Shown piece after piece: positions 17,132-25,835 of a stretch of 64,000 nucleotides of DNA. The DNA is from Streptomyces clavuligerus (lineage in GTDB: Bacteria > Actinomycetota > Actinomycetes > Streptomycetales > Streptomycetaceae), in contig NZ_CP027858.1 in assembly GCF_005519465.1 (NCBI RefSeq), forward strand, positions 5,394,001 to 5,458,000. Direction: 5' to 3'. Each line of letters begins with the position of its first letter. The stretch's first letter is position 1. A program made the position numbers and the translations under genes. A model generated the notes under the pieces. That model was not told where the DNA came from, ran no database searches, and worked only from the letters and a program-made list of their open reading frames with translations.

Positions 17132-17956
17132 TCAGTGCGGCCAGATCGGCGGACGGGTGACGAAGTGCCCGCCGAGGCAGCGGTGGTCCGGGTTCCCCTC
17201 GTCCAGCTCGCCCTGCTCCGCGATCAGCTCCGCCGCGAACCGCTCCGAGTCGTCCCGCGGCTCGTACCCGAGGGCCCGCGCGGAACCCAGGTCCCACCAG
17301 ATCCGGGTGTTCGCGGAGGACCCGTAGACCACCGTATGGCCGACGTCCCCGGCGGTCAGCGCCGCGTGGAAGAGCCGGGCGCCGTCCTCGGGGCTCATCC
17401 ACACCGACAGCATGCGCACCGTCGACGGCCTCCGGAAGCAGGAGCCGATCCGCACCGACACCGTCTCGATGCCGTGCTGGTCCCAGTAGAGCTGCGCCAG
17501 ATCCTCGCCGAAGCACTTGGAGAGCCCGTAGTACGTGTCCGGGCGGCGCGGGGTGTCGACCGGGATCAGCGCGCCGGGCGCGATCGGTGGCTCCCCCGGC
17601 GGCCGGGGGGTGAAGCCGACCGCGTGATTGCTGGAGGCGAAGACGACCCGTTTCACGCCCTCCTCGCGGGCGGCCTCGTAGAGGTGGTACGTCCCCTCGA
17701 TGTTCGCGCGCAGGATCTTCTCGAACGACGCCTCCAGCGAGATCGCCGCCAGATGCAGGATCGCGTCGACGCCCCGGACCGCCTCGCGCAGCGCCCGCCG
17801 GTCGGAGAGGTCCGCGACGACCGCGTCCGGCTCGCCCTCCACCGGTCGGACGTCCAGACAGCGCAGCTCGTAGCCGTACGCGGGCAGCAGCTCCCGCATC
17901 AGGGTGCCGAGTCCGCCTGCTGCGCCGGTGAGCAGAACCGTGCGGGGAGCGGTCAT
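17132..17956 (-). CDS. udh: Uronate dehydrogenase (SDR/epimerase family)
   Basis: A 274-residue extended short-chain dehydrogenase. It has an N-terminal NAD site (VLLTGAAGGLGTLM), LHLAAISLEASFEKI, ASSNHAVGF and the catalytic YGLSK. These and the length match bacterial uronate dehydrogenases (EC 1.1.1.203), which oxidise glucuronate or galacturonate to the aldaro-lactone. The next gene, divergent across 243 bp, encodes the keto-deoxy-glucarate dehydratase of the same oxidative pathway, which supports the call. A perfect palindrome at 17986 lies just upstream. A related NAD-dependent epimerase remains possible. Confidence 0.82.
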   Translation of the reverse strand: MTAPRTVLLTGAAGGLGTLMRELLPAYGYELRCLDVRPVEGEPDAVVADLSDRRALREAVRGVDAILHLAAISLEASFEKILRANIEGTYHLYEAAREEGVKRVVFASSNHAVGFTPRPPGEPPIAPGALIPVDTPRRPDTYYGLSKCFGEDLAQLYWDQHGIETVSVRIGSCFRRPSTVRMLSVWMSPEDGARLFHAALTAGDVGHTVVYGSSANTRIWWDLGSARALGYEPRDDSERFAAELIAEQGELDEGNPDHRCLGGHFVTRPPIWPH

Positions 17957-17985
17957 ACGATGCGTCTCCTTGCTGTTTCAGCTCA

Positions 17986-18017
17986 TGTCCATGGACACCA
18001 TTCACATTCATGGACAC
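17986..18017. promoter_or_regulatory. Candidate operator for the divergent uronate genes
   Basis: TGTCCATGGACA (17986-17997) is a perfect 12-bp palindrome, and its half CATGGACAC recurs at 18009-18017, 19 bp from the first copy (17990). A further similar half (GTGTGGACA) lies near 18138. The site is 30 bp before udh. An IclR or GntR protein could bind here. Confidence 0.4.
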
Positions 18018-18199
18018 GCTAGGGAGTGCCCCAGGCGTCGTCAAGTCTGGCGCGGGGCAGCCGAATCCGCCCCAAGGTTCATGCGTTCCGTCTTGACCCG
18101 TCCCCGGCGGCTGTCTTAGCGTGACGGCGTTCAGAAGTGTGGACATCGATCATATTGATGCACGAGCCTGAGGGCTCGCCGCACGGCCAGGGAGCGCCC

Positions 18200-19144
18200 G
18201 TGACCACAGCCCCGCTCACCGCCCGGCTCACCCGGGTCCAGGGACCGCTCTTCTTCCCCGTCACCGCCTTCGGCAGAGACGGCTCCATCGACCTCGACAC
18301 CTACCGCACCCATGTCAGGGCGGGGGTGGACGCCGGTGCCGCCGCCGTCTTCGCCTGCTGCGGCACCGGGGAGTTCCACGCGCTGACCCCGGACGAGTTC
18401 GCCGACTGCGTCGCCGCCGCCGTCGACGCCACCGCGGGCGAGGTGCCCGTGATCGCCGGTGCGGGCTACGGCACCGCGCTCGCCGTCCACTACGCGCGGC
18501 TCGCCGAGGCGGCGGGCGCCGACGGACTGCTCGCCATGCCGCCCTACCTCGTCCTCGCCGACCAGGCGGGACTGCTGCGCCACTACACCGAGCTGGCCGC
18601 CGCCACCTCCCTGGAGGTCGTGGTCTACCAGCGCGACAACGCCGTCTTCACCCCCGAGACCGTCGTCGAACTCGCCCGCGACGAGTCGATCGCCGGGCTC
18701 AAGGACGGCCTGGGCGACCTCGATCTGATGCAGCGCATCCTCAGCGCCGTCCGCCGGGACGTCCCCGACCGGGACTTCCTCTACTTCAACGGGCTGCCCA
18801 CCGCCGAACTCACCGGACTCGCCTACCGGGGCATCGGCGTCACCCTCTACTCCTCCGCCGCCTTCGCCTTCGCCCCCGACATCGCCATGGCCTTCCACCG
18901 CGCGCTCGCCCAGGGGGACGACAAGACCGCGGCACGGCTGATCGACGGCTTCTTCGCACCGCTGGTCGCCCTGCGCAACCAGGGGCGCGGCTACGCCGTC
19001 TCGCTCGTCAAGGCGGGGGTACGGCTCGAAGGGCTCGACGTCGGCGGGGTGAGGCCACCGCTGAGCGAGCCGTCCGCCGACCATGTGCGCCGGCTCGCGG
19101 CGCTGATCGAACGGGGCCGCGCGCTGCTGGAGGGAACGGCGTGA
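18200..19144 (+). CDS. kdgD: 5-dehydro-4-deoxyglucarate dehydratase
   Basis: A 314-residue DapA-fold enzyme that dehydrates and decarboxylates 5-keto-4-deoxyglucarate to 2,5-dioxovalerate (2-oxoglutarate semialdehyde; EC 4.2.1.41). Diagnostic segments are VQGPLFFPVTAF, CCGTGEFHALTPDEF, VVYQRDNAVF (Tyr) and AGLKDGLGDLD (Schiff-base Lys). The start GTG 18200 has CCAGGGAG upstream; the frame runs back to 18137 but the extra residues do not fit the family. It is divergent from udh and overlaps the following gene by 4 bases. The product would be oxidised by the aldehyde dehydrogenase at 28360. Confidence 0.9.
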   Translation: MTTAPLTARLTRVQGPLFFPVTAFGRDGSIDLDTYRTHVRAGVDAGAAAVFACCGTGEFHALTPDEFADCVAAAVDATAGEVPVIAGAGYGTALAVHYARLAEAAGADGLLAMPPYLVLADQAGLLRHYTELAAATSLEVVVYQRDNAVFTPETVVELARDESIAGLKDGLGDLDLMQRILSAVRRDVPDRDFLYFNGLPTAELTGLAYRGIGVTLYSSAAFAFAPDIAMAFHRALAQGDDKTAARLIDGFFAPLVALRNQGRGYAVSLVKAGVRLEGLDVGGVRPPLSEPSADHVRRLAALIERGRALLEGTA

Positions 19145-20313
19145 GGGCCTCCGTCTTCCTCTACCCCTGGGACGTCAACGGGGACCCCGGGGCCGCCTCC
19201 CGGATCGCCGCCCTCGGTGTCCAGCAGGTCACCCTGGCCGCCGCCTACCACTCGACCCGGGCCCTGACCCCCCGTCACCCCCGGCACCGGATCGTCACCG
19301 CCGAGTACGCGTCCGTGCTCTACGAACCGGACCCGGAACGCTGGGCGGGGCGGCGGCTGCGCCCGTACCCGGCGGGGGAGTGGGCCCCCGGCGACGCCTT
19401 CGGCACGGCGGCGCGGACGCTCGCCGCCGCCGGGCTCTCCGTCCACTCCTGGGTGGTCCTCGCCCACAACTCCCGGCTGGGCGCCGAGCACCCCGACAGC
19501 AGCGTGGTCAACGCCTACGGCGACCGCTACCCCTGGGCCCCCTGCATCGCCAGGCCCGAGGTCCGGGCCCACCTCGCGTGCCTGGCCGCCGAGGCGGCGA
19601 CCCGGCCCGGCGCACACGGCACCGAGCTGGAGTCCTGCGGCTGGTACGGGCTCGCGCATCTGCACGCCCACGACAAGACCGCCGGGGTCGGCCTGGGGGA
19701 CGCGGCGCAGTATCTGATGTCCCTCTGCTTCTGCGGGAGCTGCCGACAGGGGTACGCGGAACAGGGCCTGGACCCCGCCCGGCTGGCCGGGGCGGTGCGC
19801 GAGGCGCTGCGGCCGGTGTGGGAGGGCTCCTGGAGCGCGGCCCCCGCCGACGCGGGCATCGAGCGGCTGCTCGGCGACGAACCGGCCGCCGCGACCCTCG
19901 ACTTCAGGGCCCGCACGGCACGCACCTTCCAGGAGGACATGGTCGCGGCGGTGCGCGCGGCGGCCCCCGAGGACTTCCAGGTGCTGCTGCACGCCGATCC
20001 GGCCGTCCACCACTGCGGGGCCAACGCGGGTGTGGACCCGGCGCACATCCTGTCCGTCGCGGACGGCGTGGTCGTCCCCTGCACGGGCGGCGCCCAGGCG
20101 CTGAAGCCGTTCGCCGGGCACGCGGCCGACCACTCGGTGCTCGCGGCGAATCTGACGGTGGTCTCCGGGATGGGCGGCAGCCCCGGCACCCTGGAGGCGG
20201 ACGCCCGCAGAGCCGTCGGGCTCGGCGCCACGGAGCTGCGGCTCTACCACGCGGGGCTGGCGTCCGACCAGGATCTGCGGGCGGTGAGAGCGGCGCTGTC
20301 CCGGCTGCCGTGA
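19141..20313 (+). CDS. Unknown barrel-like protein of the uronate cluster
   Basis: A 390-residue soluble protein starting with GTG 19141 inside the kdgD stop (GTGA). The sequence alternates short hydrophobic strands and helices in the manner of a TIM barrel: RASVFLYPWDVNGD, IAALGVQQVTLAAAYHS, LSVHSWVVLAHNSRLG, LESCGWYGLAHLHAHDK and FQVLLHADP. Acidic and His residues sit at strand ends. It also has a short Cys cluster, SLCFCGSC, near residue 200. Overall it resembles uncharacterised glycoside-hydrolase-like barrels. Tight coupling to kdgD suggests it releases or processes a uronate-containing substrate inside the cell, but this is inference. Confidence 0.65.
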   Translation: MRASVFLYPWDVNGDPGAASRIAALGVQQVTLAAAYHSTRALTPRHPRHRIVTAEYASVLYEPDPERWAGRRLRPYPAGEWAPGDAFGTAARTLAAAGLSVHSWVVLAHNSRLGAEHPDSSVVNAYGDRYPWAPCIARPEVRAHLACLAAEAATRPGAHGTELESCGWYGLAHLHAHDKTAGVGLGDAAQYLMSLCFCGSCRQGYAEQGLDPARLAGAVREALRPVWEGSWSAAPADAGIERLLGDEPAAATLDFRARTARTFQEDMVAAVRAAAPEDFQVLLHADPAVHHCGANAGVDPAHILSVADGVVVPCTGGAQALKPFAGHAADHSVLAANLTVVSGMGGSPGTLEADARRAVGLGATELRLYHAGLASDQDLRAVRAALSRLP

Positions 20314-20338
20314 CCACGCGCACGGCCCGGCACGCGGA

Positions 20339-20453
20339 CGCCCGTCCTCCGGGCCGCCGCCGCGCGGGCGGTCCGGGACACCGGCGCCCGTCCTCCGGGC
20401 CGCCGCCGCGCGGGCGGTCCGGGACACCGGCGCCCGTCCTCCGGGCCGCCGCG
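20339..20453. repeat. 46-bp tandem repeat, 2.5 copies
   Basis: Units begin at 20339, 20385 and 20431; the first two are identical over the 46 bases and the third stops after about 23. Each unit contains GC-rich self-complementary stretches (CCGCCGCCGCG against GCGGGCGG). The repeat lies in the 345-bp gap between two co-directional genes of the sugar-acid cluster. The rest of that gap (20454-20658) holds no gene I can support. Confidence 0.85.
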
Positions 20454-20658
20454 TACAGGCCCTCGCCCGTCCGCCTGCCCGTCCGCCTGCGCGCGCCCCG
20501 GGGCCCTACCGTGCCCGCCGGGTGTCCGTACGCGGCTGTCCCCTGTGGCCCGCCGTCCGTCCGCGCCTTCGGGCGTCCGGGGCGCCCGGCGGGGCACCGT
20601 CTCCCGGGCCCGGCCGGGCGGCGCGTCGAGAAGTACCGAGAAACGCCGAGGAGAGCAC

Positions 20659-21558
20659 ATGAACGAGGCACTCCGCGCCGCGCTCGCCGATGTCGTGGCC
20701 ATCCCCGTCACCCCCTTCGCCGCCGACGGCACCGTGGACGAGCCCGCCCAGCGCGCGCTGCTGCGGCTGCTCGTCGACAGCGGCGTCACCACGCTCACCC
20801 CCAACGGCAACACCGGGGAGTTCTACGCCCTCACCCCCGGCGAGCGCCGCCGTGCCGTCGAGGTCACCGTCGAGGAGGCCGCCGGTGCCGCGACCGTCGT
20901 CGCCGGGGTCGGACACGAGGTCCCGGCCGCCGTCGCCGCCGCGCGGCACGCGGCGGCGGCCGGGGCACGGCTGGTGATGATCCATCAGCCGGTGCATCCG
21001 TACGTCTCCCACGCGGGCTGGGTGGACTACCACCGCGCCGTCGCGGACGCCGTCCCCGAGCTGGGAGTCGTCCCGTACGTCCGCGATCCGCTGCTCCCGG
21101 GCGCGGTCCTCGCCGAGCTGGGACGGCACTGCCCCAATGTGACGGGGGTGAAGTACGCGGTACCGGACGCGGTGACCTTCGCCGCCTTCGCCCGGGACGC
21201 CGGGCTCGACCGCTTCGTCTGGGTCGCGGGCCTCGCCGAGCTGTACGCGCCCTCCTACTGGGCGGCCGGCGCGACCGGCTTCACCTCCGGGCTGGTCAAT
21301 GTGGCCCCCGCGATCCCGCTCGCGCTGCGGGACGCGCTGCGCGCGGGCCGGTACGCGGACGCCATGGAGCTGTGGGAGCGCGTCAGGCCCTTCGAGGAGC
21401 TGCGGGCCCGCGACCGGTCCGCCGACAACGTGAGCGTCGTCAAGGAGGCGCTGGCCGCGCTCGGGCGCTGCCGCCGGGAGGTGCGCCCGCCCGGCCGGGT
21501 GCTCCCCGAGGACCGGCGCGCCCGGGTCGCGGCCCTGGTCCGGAGCTGGGACGCATGA
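20659..21558 (+). CDS. DapA-family sugar-acid dehydratase/aldolase
   Basis: A 299-residue DapA-fold protein. It has VAIPVTPFAADGTVD, TPNGNTGEFYALTPGER, VVPYVRDPLLPG (Tyr) and VTGVKYAVPD (Schiff-base Lys). NGNTGEFYAL is closer to the keto-deoxy-sugar-acid dehydratases than to true DapA, which has TTGE followed by small residues. It overlaps the IlvD/Edd-type dehydratase by 4 bases (ATGA), so it probably handles that enzyme's 2-keto-3-deoxy product, for example 2-keto-3-deoxy-L-arabonate going to 2,5-dioxovalerate. The alternative is an aldol cleavage. ATG 20659 has GAGGAGAG upstream. Confidence 0.8.
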   Translation: MNEALRAALADVVAIPVTPFAADGTVDEPAQRALLRLLVDSGVTTLTPNGNTGEFYALTPGERRRAVEVTVEEAAGAATVVAGVGHEVPAAVAAARHAAAAGARLVMIHQPVHPYVSHAGWVDYHRAVADAVPELGVVPYVRDPLLPGAVLAELGRHCPNVTGVKYAVPDAVTFAAFARDAGLDRFVWVAGLAELYAPSYWAAGATGFTSGLVNVAPAIPLALRDALRAGRYADAMELWERVRPFEELRARDRSADNVSVVKEALAALGRCRREVRPPGRVLPEDRRARVAALVRSWDA

Positions 21559-23483
21559 CCGGCCAGGCCGCGGGGCCCGCCGACGGAGCCGGGGAACGGC
21601 ACGCCGGACACGCCGGACCGGCTGGACCCGCCGCCGCGTCTGCTGCCGCATCCGTATCCGCCGCCGCGTCCGCGTCCGCCGCGTCCGGGCCCGTATCCGC
21701 CGCCGGACCGGCCGGACCCGCCGGGGGCGCCGCCACCGGGCCGACGGCGGAGCGCGCCGGGGAGCCGCGTACGGGGGAGCGGCTGCGCAGCCACCAGTGG
21801 TACGGCACCGGCGGTCTGCGCTCCTTCAGCCATCGCGCCCGCACCCGCCAGCTCGGCTACCTTCCCGAGGAACACCTCGGCAAACCCGTGATCGCCGTCC
21901 TCAACACCTGGTCCGACATCAACCCCTGCCATGTCCACCTCCGCGACCGGGCCCAGGCCGTCAAACGCGGGGTCTGGCAGGCGGGCGGCTTCCCGCTGGA
22001 GTTCCCCGTCGCCACCCTCTCGGAGACCTTCCAGAAGCCGACCCCGATGCTCTACCGCAACCTGCTCGCCCTGGAGACCGAGGAACTGCTGCGCTCCTAC
22101 CCGGTCGACGGCGCGGTGCTGCTCGGCGGCTGCGACAAATCCACCCCCGCCCTGCTGATGGGCGCCGCCAGCGCGGACCTGCCCGCCGTCTTCGTCCCCG
22201 CCGGGCCGATGCTCCCCGGCCACTGGCGCGACCAGGTGCTGGGCTCGGGCACCGATATGTGGAAGTACTGGGACGACCGCCGCGCCGGGCTGATCGGCGA
22301 CCGCGAACTGGCCGAGCTGGAGACCGGCCTCGCCCGCTCGCCCGGCACCTGTATGACCATGGGCACCGCGTCCACGCTGACCGCCGCCGCGGAGGCGCTC
22401 GGCGTCACCCTCCCCGGCGCCTCGTCCATCCCCGCCGTCGACTCCGGGCACGAGCGGATGGCCGCCGCCTCCGGGCGGCTCTGTGTCGACCTCGTCCACC
22501 GCGATCTGCGGCTGTCGTCCGTGCTCACCCGCGAGGCGTACGAGGACGCCGTCACCGCCGTGCTCGCGCTCGGCGGCTCCACCAACGCCGTGATCCATCT
22601 GATCGCCCTCGCGGGCCGCTCCGGCGTCCGGCTCACCCTGGACGACTTCGACCGGATCGCCCGGACCGTACCCGTGCTCGCGGATCTGCGGCCCGGTGGC
22701 CGATATCTGATGGAGGACTTCCACTTCGCGGGCGGGCTGCCCGGCTTCCTCACCCGGATCGCCGATCTGCTCCACCGGGACCGGCCCACGGTCGCCCACC
22801 CCACCCTGCGCGAACAACTGGCGGGGGCGCTCGTCCACAACGCCGACGTGATCCGGCCACGGGAGCGACCGCTCGCCGACGAGGGCGGGGTGGCGGTCCT
22901 GCGCGGCAACCTCTGCCCCGACGGCGCGGTCATCAAACACATCGCCGCCGAGCCCCGGCTGCTGCGGCACACCGGGCCCGCCGTCGTCTTCCCCGACTAC
23001 CGCACCCTGCAACGCACCATCGACGACCCCGCCCTCGGTATCACCCCCGGCCATGTCCTGGTGCTCCAGAACGCGGGCCCCGTCGGCGGTCCGGGGATGC
23101 CCGAGTACGGGATGCTGCCGCTCCCCGCGTACCTCCTGAAACAGGGCGTACGGGACATGGTCCGGATCTCCGACGCCCGGATGAGCGGCACCAGCTACGG
23201 CGCCTGTGTGCTGCACATCGCGCCCGAGTCCGCCGTCGGCGGACCGCTGGCGCTGGTGCGGAACGGGGACCTCGTCACCCTGGACGTCCCCGCGCGCACC
23301 CTGCGCCTGGAGATCCCCGACGCGGAGCTGGCCCGCCGCCGGGCCGCGTGGACCCCGCCCCCGCGGCGGTACGAACGGGGGTACGGGGCCCTGTACACCG
23401 AGCACATCACCCAGGCCGACACCGGCTGCGACTTCGGCTTCCTCGCCCGCCCGGGGCGCACCCCCGACCCCTGCGCCGGATAG
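21555..23483 (+). CDS. IlvD/Edd-family sugar-acid dehydratase
   Basis: A 642-residue Fe-S dehydratase. Cluster-ligand Cys are in NPCHVHL, LLGGCDKSTPALLMG and GTCMTMGTAST; ALGGSTNAVIHLIALAG and DARMSGTSYGACVLHIAPE are other family blocks. The pattern fits the arabonate/xylonate/gluconate branch better than branched-chain amino acid IlvD. The substrate is probably an aldonic acid converted to its 2-keto-3-deoxy form for the preceding DapA-fold enzyme. Residues 1-75 are an Ala/Gly/Ser-rich extension with AASA-type repeats not found in family members. ATG 21555 overlaps the upstream stop, but an in-frame start nearer 21770 cannot be excluded. Confidence 0.85.
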   Translation: MTGQAAGPADGAGERHAGHAGPAGPAAASAAASVSAAASASAASGPVSAAGPAGPAGGAATGPTAERAGEPRTGERLRSHQWYGTGGLRSFSHRARTRQLGYLPEEHLGKPVIAVLNTWSDINPCHVHLRDRAQAVKRGVWQAGGFPLEFPVATLSETFQKPTPMLYRNLLALETEELLRSYPVDGAVLLGGCDKSTPALLMGAASADLPAVFVPAGPMLPGHWRDQVLGSGTDMWKYWDDRRAGLIGDRELAELETGLARSPGTCMTMGTASTLTAAAEALGVTLPGASSIPAVDSGHERMAAASGRLCVDLVHRDLRLSSVLTREAYEDAVTAVLALGGSTNAVIHLIALAGRSGVRLTLDDFDRIARTVPVLADLRPGGRYLMEDFHFAGGLPGFLTRIADLLHRDRPTVAHPTLREQLAGALVHNADVIRPRERPLADEGGVAVLRGNLCPDGAVIKHIAAEPRLLRHTGPAVVFPDYRTLQRTIDDPALGITPGHVLVLQNAGPVGGPGMPEYGMLPLPAYLLKQGVRDMVRISDARMSGTSYGACVLHIAPESAVGGPLALVRNGDLVTLDVPARTLRLEIPDAELARRRAAWTPPPRRYERGYGALYTEHITQADTGCDFGFLARPGRTPDPCAG

Positions 23484-23532
23484 CCGCACCGGCCCCCTGC
23501 GCCGGGGCGGCGGCCCCCCTCGGCGCGGCGGC

Positions 23533-24981
23533 TCACTTCAGCGCGGCGGCCATCATCTTCTGGGCGACGGGCGCCGCCAGACCGTTGCCGCTGACCTCCG
23601 AGCGCGGGCCGCCCGCGTCCTCGATCAGCACGGCGACGGCGACCTCCTTGCCGCTCGCCGGGTCCTTCGCGTACGAGGTGAACCAGGCGTACGGCGTCCT
23701 GGCGTTGTTCTCGCCGTGCTGCGCGGTGCCCGTCTTGCCGCCGACCTCGGCGCCCGCGACCCGGGCGTTGGAGCCGGTGCCGTCCTCCACGACGGTGACC
23801 ATCGCGCTGCGCAACTGTTCCGCCGTCCGCTCCGACATGATCCGCTCCGCCGGGGCGTCCTCGTACGACTCCAGCGTCTCCCCGTCGCCGTCGACGACCT
23901 CGGACACCATGTGCGGCGCCTTGAGCACCCCGTCGTTGGCGATGGCGGCCGAGACCATCGCCATCTGGAGCGGGGTCGCCGTCACATCGAACTGCCCGAT
24001 ACCGGTCAGCGCCGTCTGGGCCCGGTCCATCCCGGAGGGGTAGACGCTGGCGTACGCGCGCACCGGGACATCCAGTTCCTTGTCGTTGAAACCGAACTTC
24101 TCGGCCATCGCGCGGACCGTGTCCTGCCCCAGGTCGACGGCGAGCTTCGCGAAGACGTTGTTGCACGACCAGCGCATGGCGGTGCGGATCGAGGCGTTCT
24201 CGCAGGGGGCGGAGGCGATGTCGTTGGGCAGCTCCCGCACGGTGCCGGGCAGGACATACGGCATGGGGCTGTCGGTCGGCTCGTCGACCGAGCCGTAGCG
24301 CCCCTCCTCCAGCGCGGCGGCGGCGACCACCAGCTTGAAGGTGGAGCCCGGGGGCAGCGGCTGCCGGATCGCGCGGTTGACCATCGGCTTGTCCTCGTCC
24401 GCGAGCAGCGCCTGCCACGCGTCCGCGCCGTCCATGCCCGCGATGGCGGACGGATCGTACGAGGGGGTGCTGACCAGGGAGAGGATCTTCCCGGTCGCCG
24501 GGTCGACGGCCACGGCAGCGCCCTTGGTGTCGCCCAGCGCCCGGTAGCCCGCCTTCTGGACCTCGGGGTCGATGGTGGTCAGCACGGTGCCCGGCTCCTG
24601 CTGCTTGCGGGTGAGCGCGTCGGCGGGGTTCTTCAGCCGGTCGTCGGTGCCGTCCAGCACCTCGCTGTAGATGCCCTCCAACTGGGTGGAGCCGTAGAGC
24701 TGGGAGCTGTAGCCGGTCACCGGCGCGTACAGACCCCCGTCGGGGTAGGTGCGCTGATAGGCGAGATCACCGCTCTCGGAACGGGTGGAGCCGGTGACGG
24801 GCGCCCCGGCCACGACGATGTCGCCCAGCGGCTGCGCGTACTGGGCGATCTTCTTGCGCTGGTTGCGGTCGTTGTCGGCGAGGGCGTCGGCCTGGTAGCC
24901 CTGGAGCCAGGTGGCCCGGACCAGCAGGGCCAGCACCATCAGCAGACTGAAGACGGCGATGTGCCTGATCGTTCTGTTCAT
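23533..24981 (-). CDS. Class B penicillin-binding protein (PbpA-like)
   Basis: A 482-residue peptidoglycan transpeptidase anchored by one N-terminal membrane segment (IAVFSLLMVLALLV). The transpeptidase triad is complete: PGSTFK (Ser213, Lys216), SCN (Ser272-Asn274) and KTGTA (Lys416). I chose ATG 24981 (MNRTIRHIAV) because family members begin this way. A frame extending to 25041 adds 20 polar residues with an unusually close GAGGA. It is followed on the same strand by nothing for 50 bp, then meets the convergent dehydratase gene. No FtsW/RodA partner is adjacent. It lies downstream of a NarL-type two-component pair that may control it. Confidence 0.88.
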   Translation of the reverse strand: MNRTIRHIAVFSLLMVLALLVRATWLQGYQADALADNDRNQRKKIAQYAQPLGDIVVAGAPVTGSTRSESGDLAYQRTYPDGGLYAPVTGYSSQLYGSTQLEGIYSEVLDGTDDRLKNPADALTRKQQEPGTVLTTIDPEVQKAGYRALGDTKGAAVAVDPATGKILSLVSTPSYDPSAIAGMDGADAWQALLADEDKPMVNRAIRQPLPPGSTFKLVVAAAALEEGRYGSVDEPTDSPMPYVLPGTVRELPNDIASAPCENASIRTAMRWSCNNVFAKLAVDLGQDTVRAMAEKFGFNDKELDVPVRAYASVYPSGMDRAQTALTGIGQFDVTATPLQMAMVSAAIANDGVLKAPHMVSEVVDGDGETLESYEDAPAERIMSERTAEQLRSAMVTVVEDGTGSNARVAGAEVGGKTGTAQHGENNARTPYAWFTSYAKDPASGKEVAVAVLIEDAGGPRSEVSGNGLAAPVAQKMMAAALK

Positions 24982-25130
24982 CCCATGGGAAGACGAACGG
25001 AGTGAGGCATTCCGTTCCGGTTCCGGGGAATTCTCAGACATTCCTCATCTACCGGGGCGCAATGTGATGATCCACCAGGGCGGGCGGGGCCGGTCAGCCG
25101 CTGGTCAGCGGCTGGTCAGGGCGGTGTGGG

Positions 25131-25835
25131 CTATCGCGGGGTGATGAAGCCCGACTCGTACGCGAGGATCACCGCCTGGGTGCGGTGCCGCGCCCCCGTC
25201 TTCGCCAGCACCGCCGCCACATGCGACTTCACCGTCGCCGGACCCACCCCCATCCGCTCGGCGATCTCCCCGTTGGTCAGCCCCGCGGCCATCAGCCGCA
25301 GGGTGTCCGCCTCCCGCTCGGTCAGCTTCCGCGCCCACGGCGGGACGGGGGCCGTGCGGCGCGCCCCGTGCTCCGCGGCCAGCGAGCGCACGGCGGCCGG
25401 GAAGAGCAGCGAGTCGCTGCGGGCCATCAGCCGCACCGCCTGTATCAGTTCGTCGGCGGCGACCCGCTTCAGCAGAAAACCGGCCGCGCCCGCGCGCAGC
25501 GCGTCGTACACGTACGCGTCGTTCTCGAAGGTGGTCACGACGAGCACCTTGGGCGGCCGGCCCGGTCCGGCCACGATCCGCTCGGTGGCCCGGATGCCGT
25601 TCAGCTCCGGCATCCGGACGTCCATCAGGACGACGTCGGGCCCCGCCTCCGCCGTGACGGAGACCGCCTCCGCGCCCGTCGACGCCTCGCCGACCACCGT
25701 GAGGTCGGGCTCGGCCTCAAGGATCACCCGCAGCGCGGTCCGCACCATCCGTTCGTCGTCGGCGAGCACCACGCGTACCGCGGTCGTCGTCCCGGCCCCC
25801 TCGGTCACCCGAGCCCCCTTCGTCGTCCCTGTCAT
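25131..25835 (-). CDS. NarL/LuxR-family response regulator
   Basis: A 234-residue regulator with a receiver domain (VRVVLADDERMVRTAL, phospho-acceptor Asp72 in LMDVRMPELNG, LLKRVAADEL) and a LuxR-type helix-turn-helix (LTEREADTLRLMAAGLTN, MGVGPATVKSHVAAVLAK). The start is ATG 25835, overlapping the kinase stop (ATGA). The first 18 residues are a Thr/Gly-rich tail. The target genes are unknown; the penicillin-binding protein immediately downstream on the same strand is a candidate. Confidence 0.9.
   Translation of the reverse strand: MTGTTKGARVTEGAGTTTAVRVVLADDERMVRTALRVILEAEPDLTVVGEASTGAEAVSVTAEAGPDVVLMDVRMPELNGIRATERIVAGPGRPPKVLVVTTFENDAYVYDALRAGAAGFLLKRVAADELIQAVRLMARSDSLLFPAAVRSLAAEHGARRTAPVPPWARKLTEREADTLRLMAAGLTNGEIAERMGVGPATVKSHVAAVLAKTGARHRTQAVILAYESGFITPR

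Noticed and set aside
20659..21558. Reading the second DapA-fold gene as lysine-biosynthetic dapA
   Set aside because: It lacks the IPGRT motif, has NGNTGEF instead, and overlaps a sugar-acid dehydratase gene.
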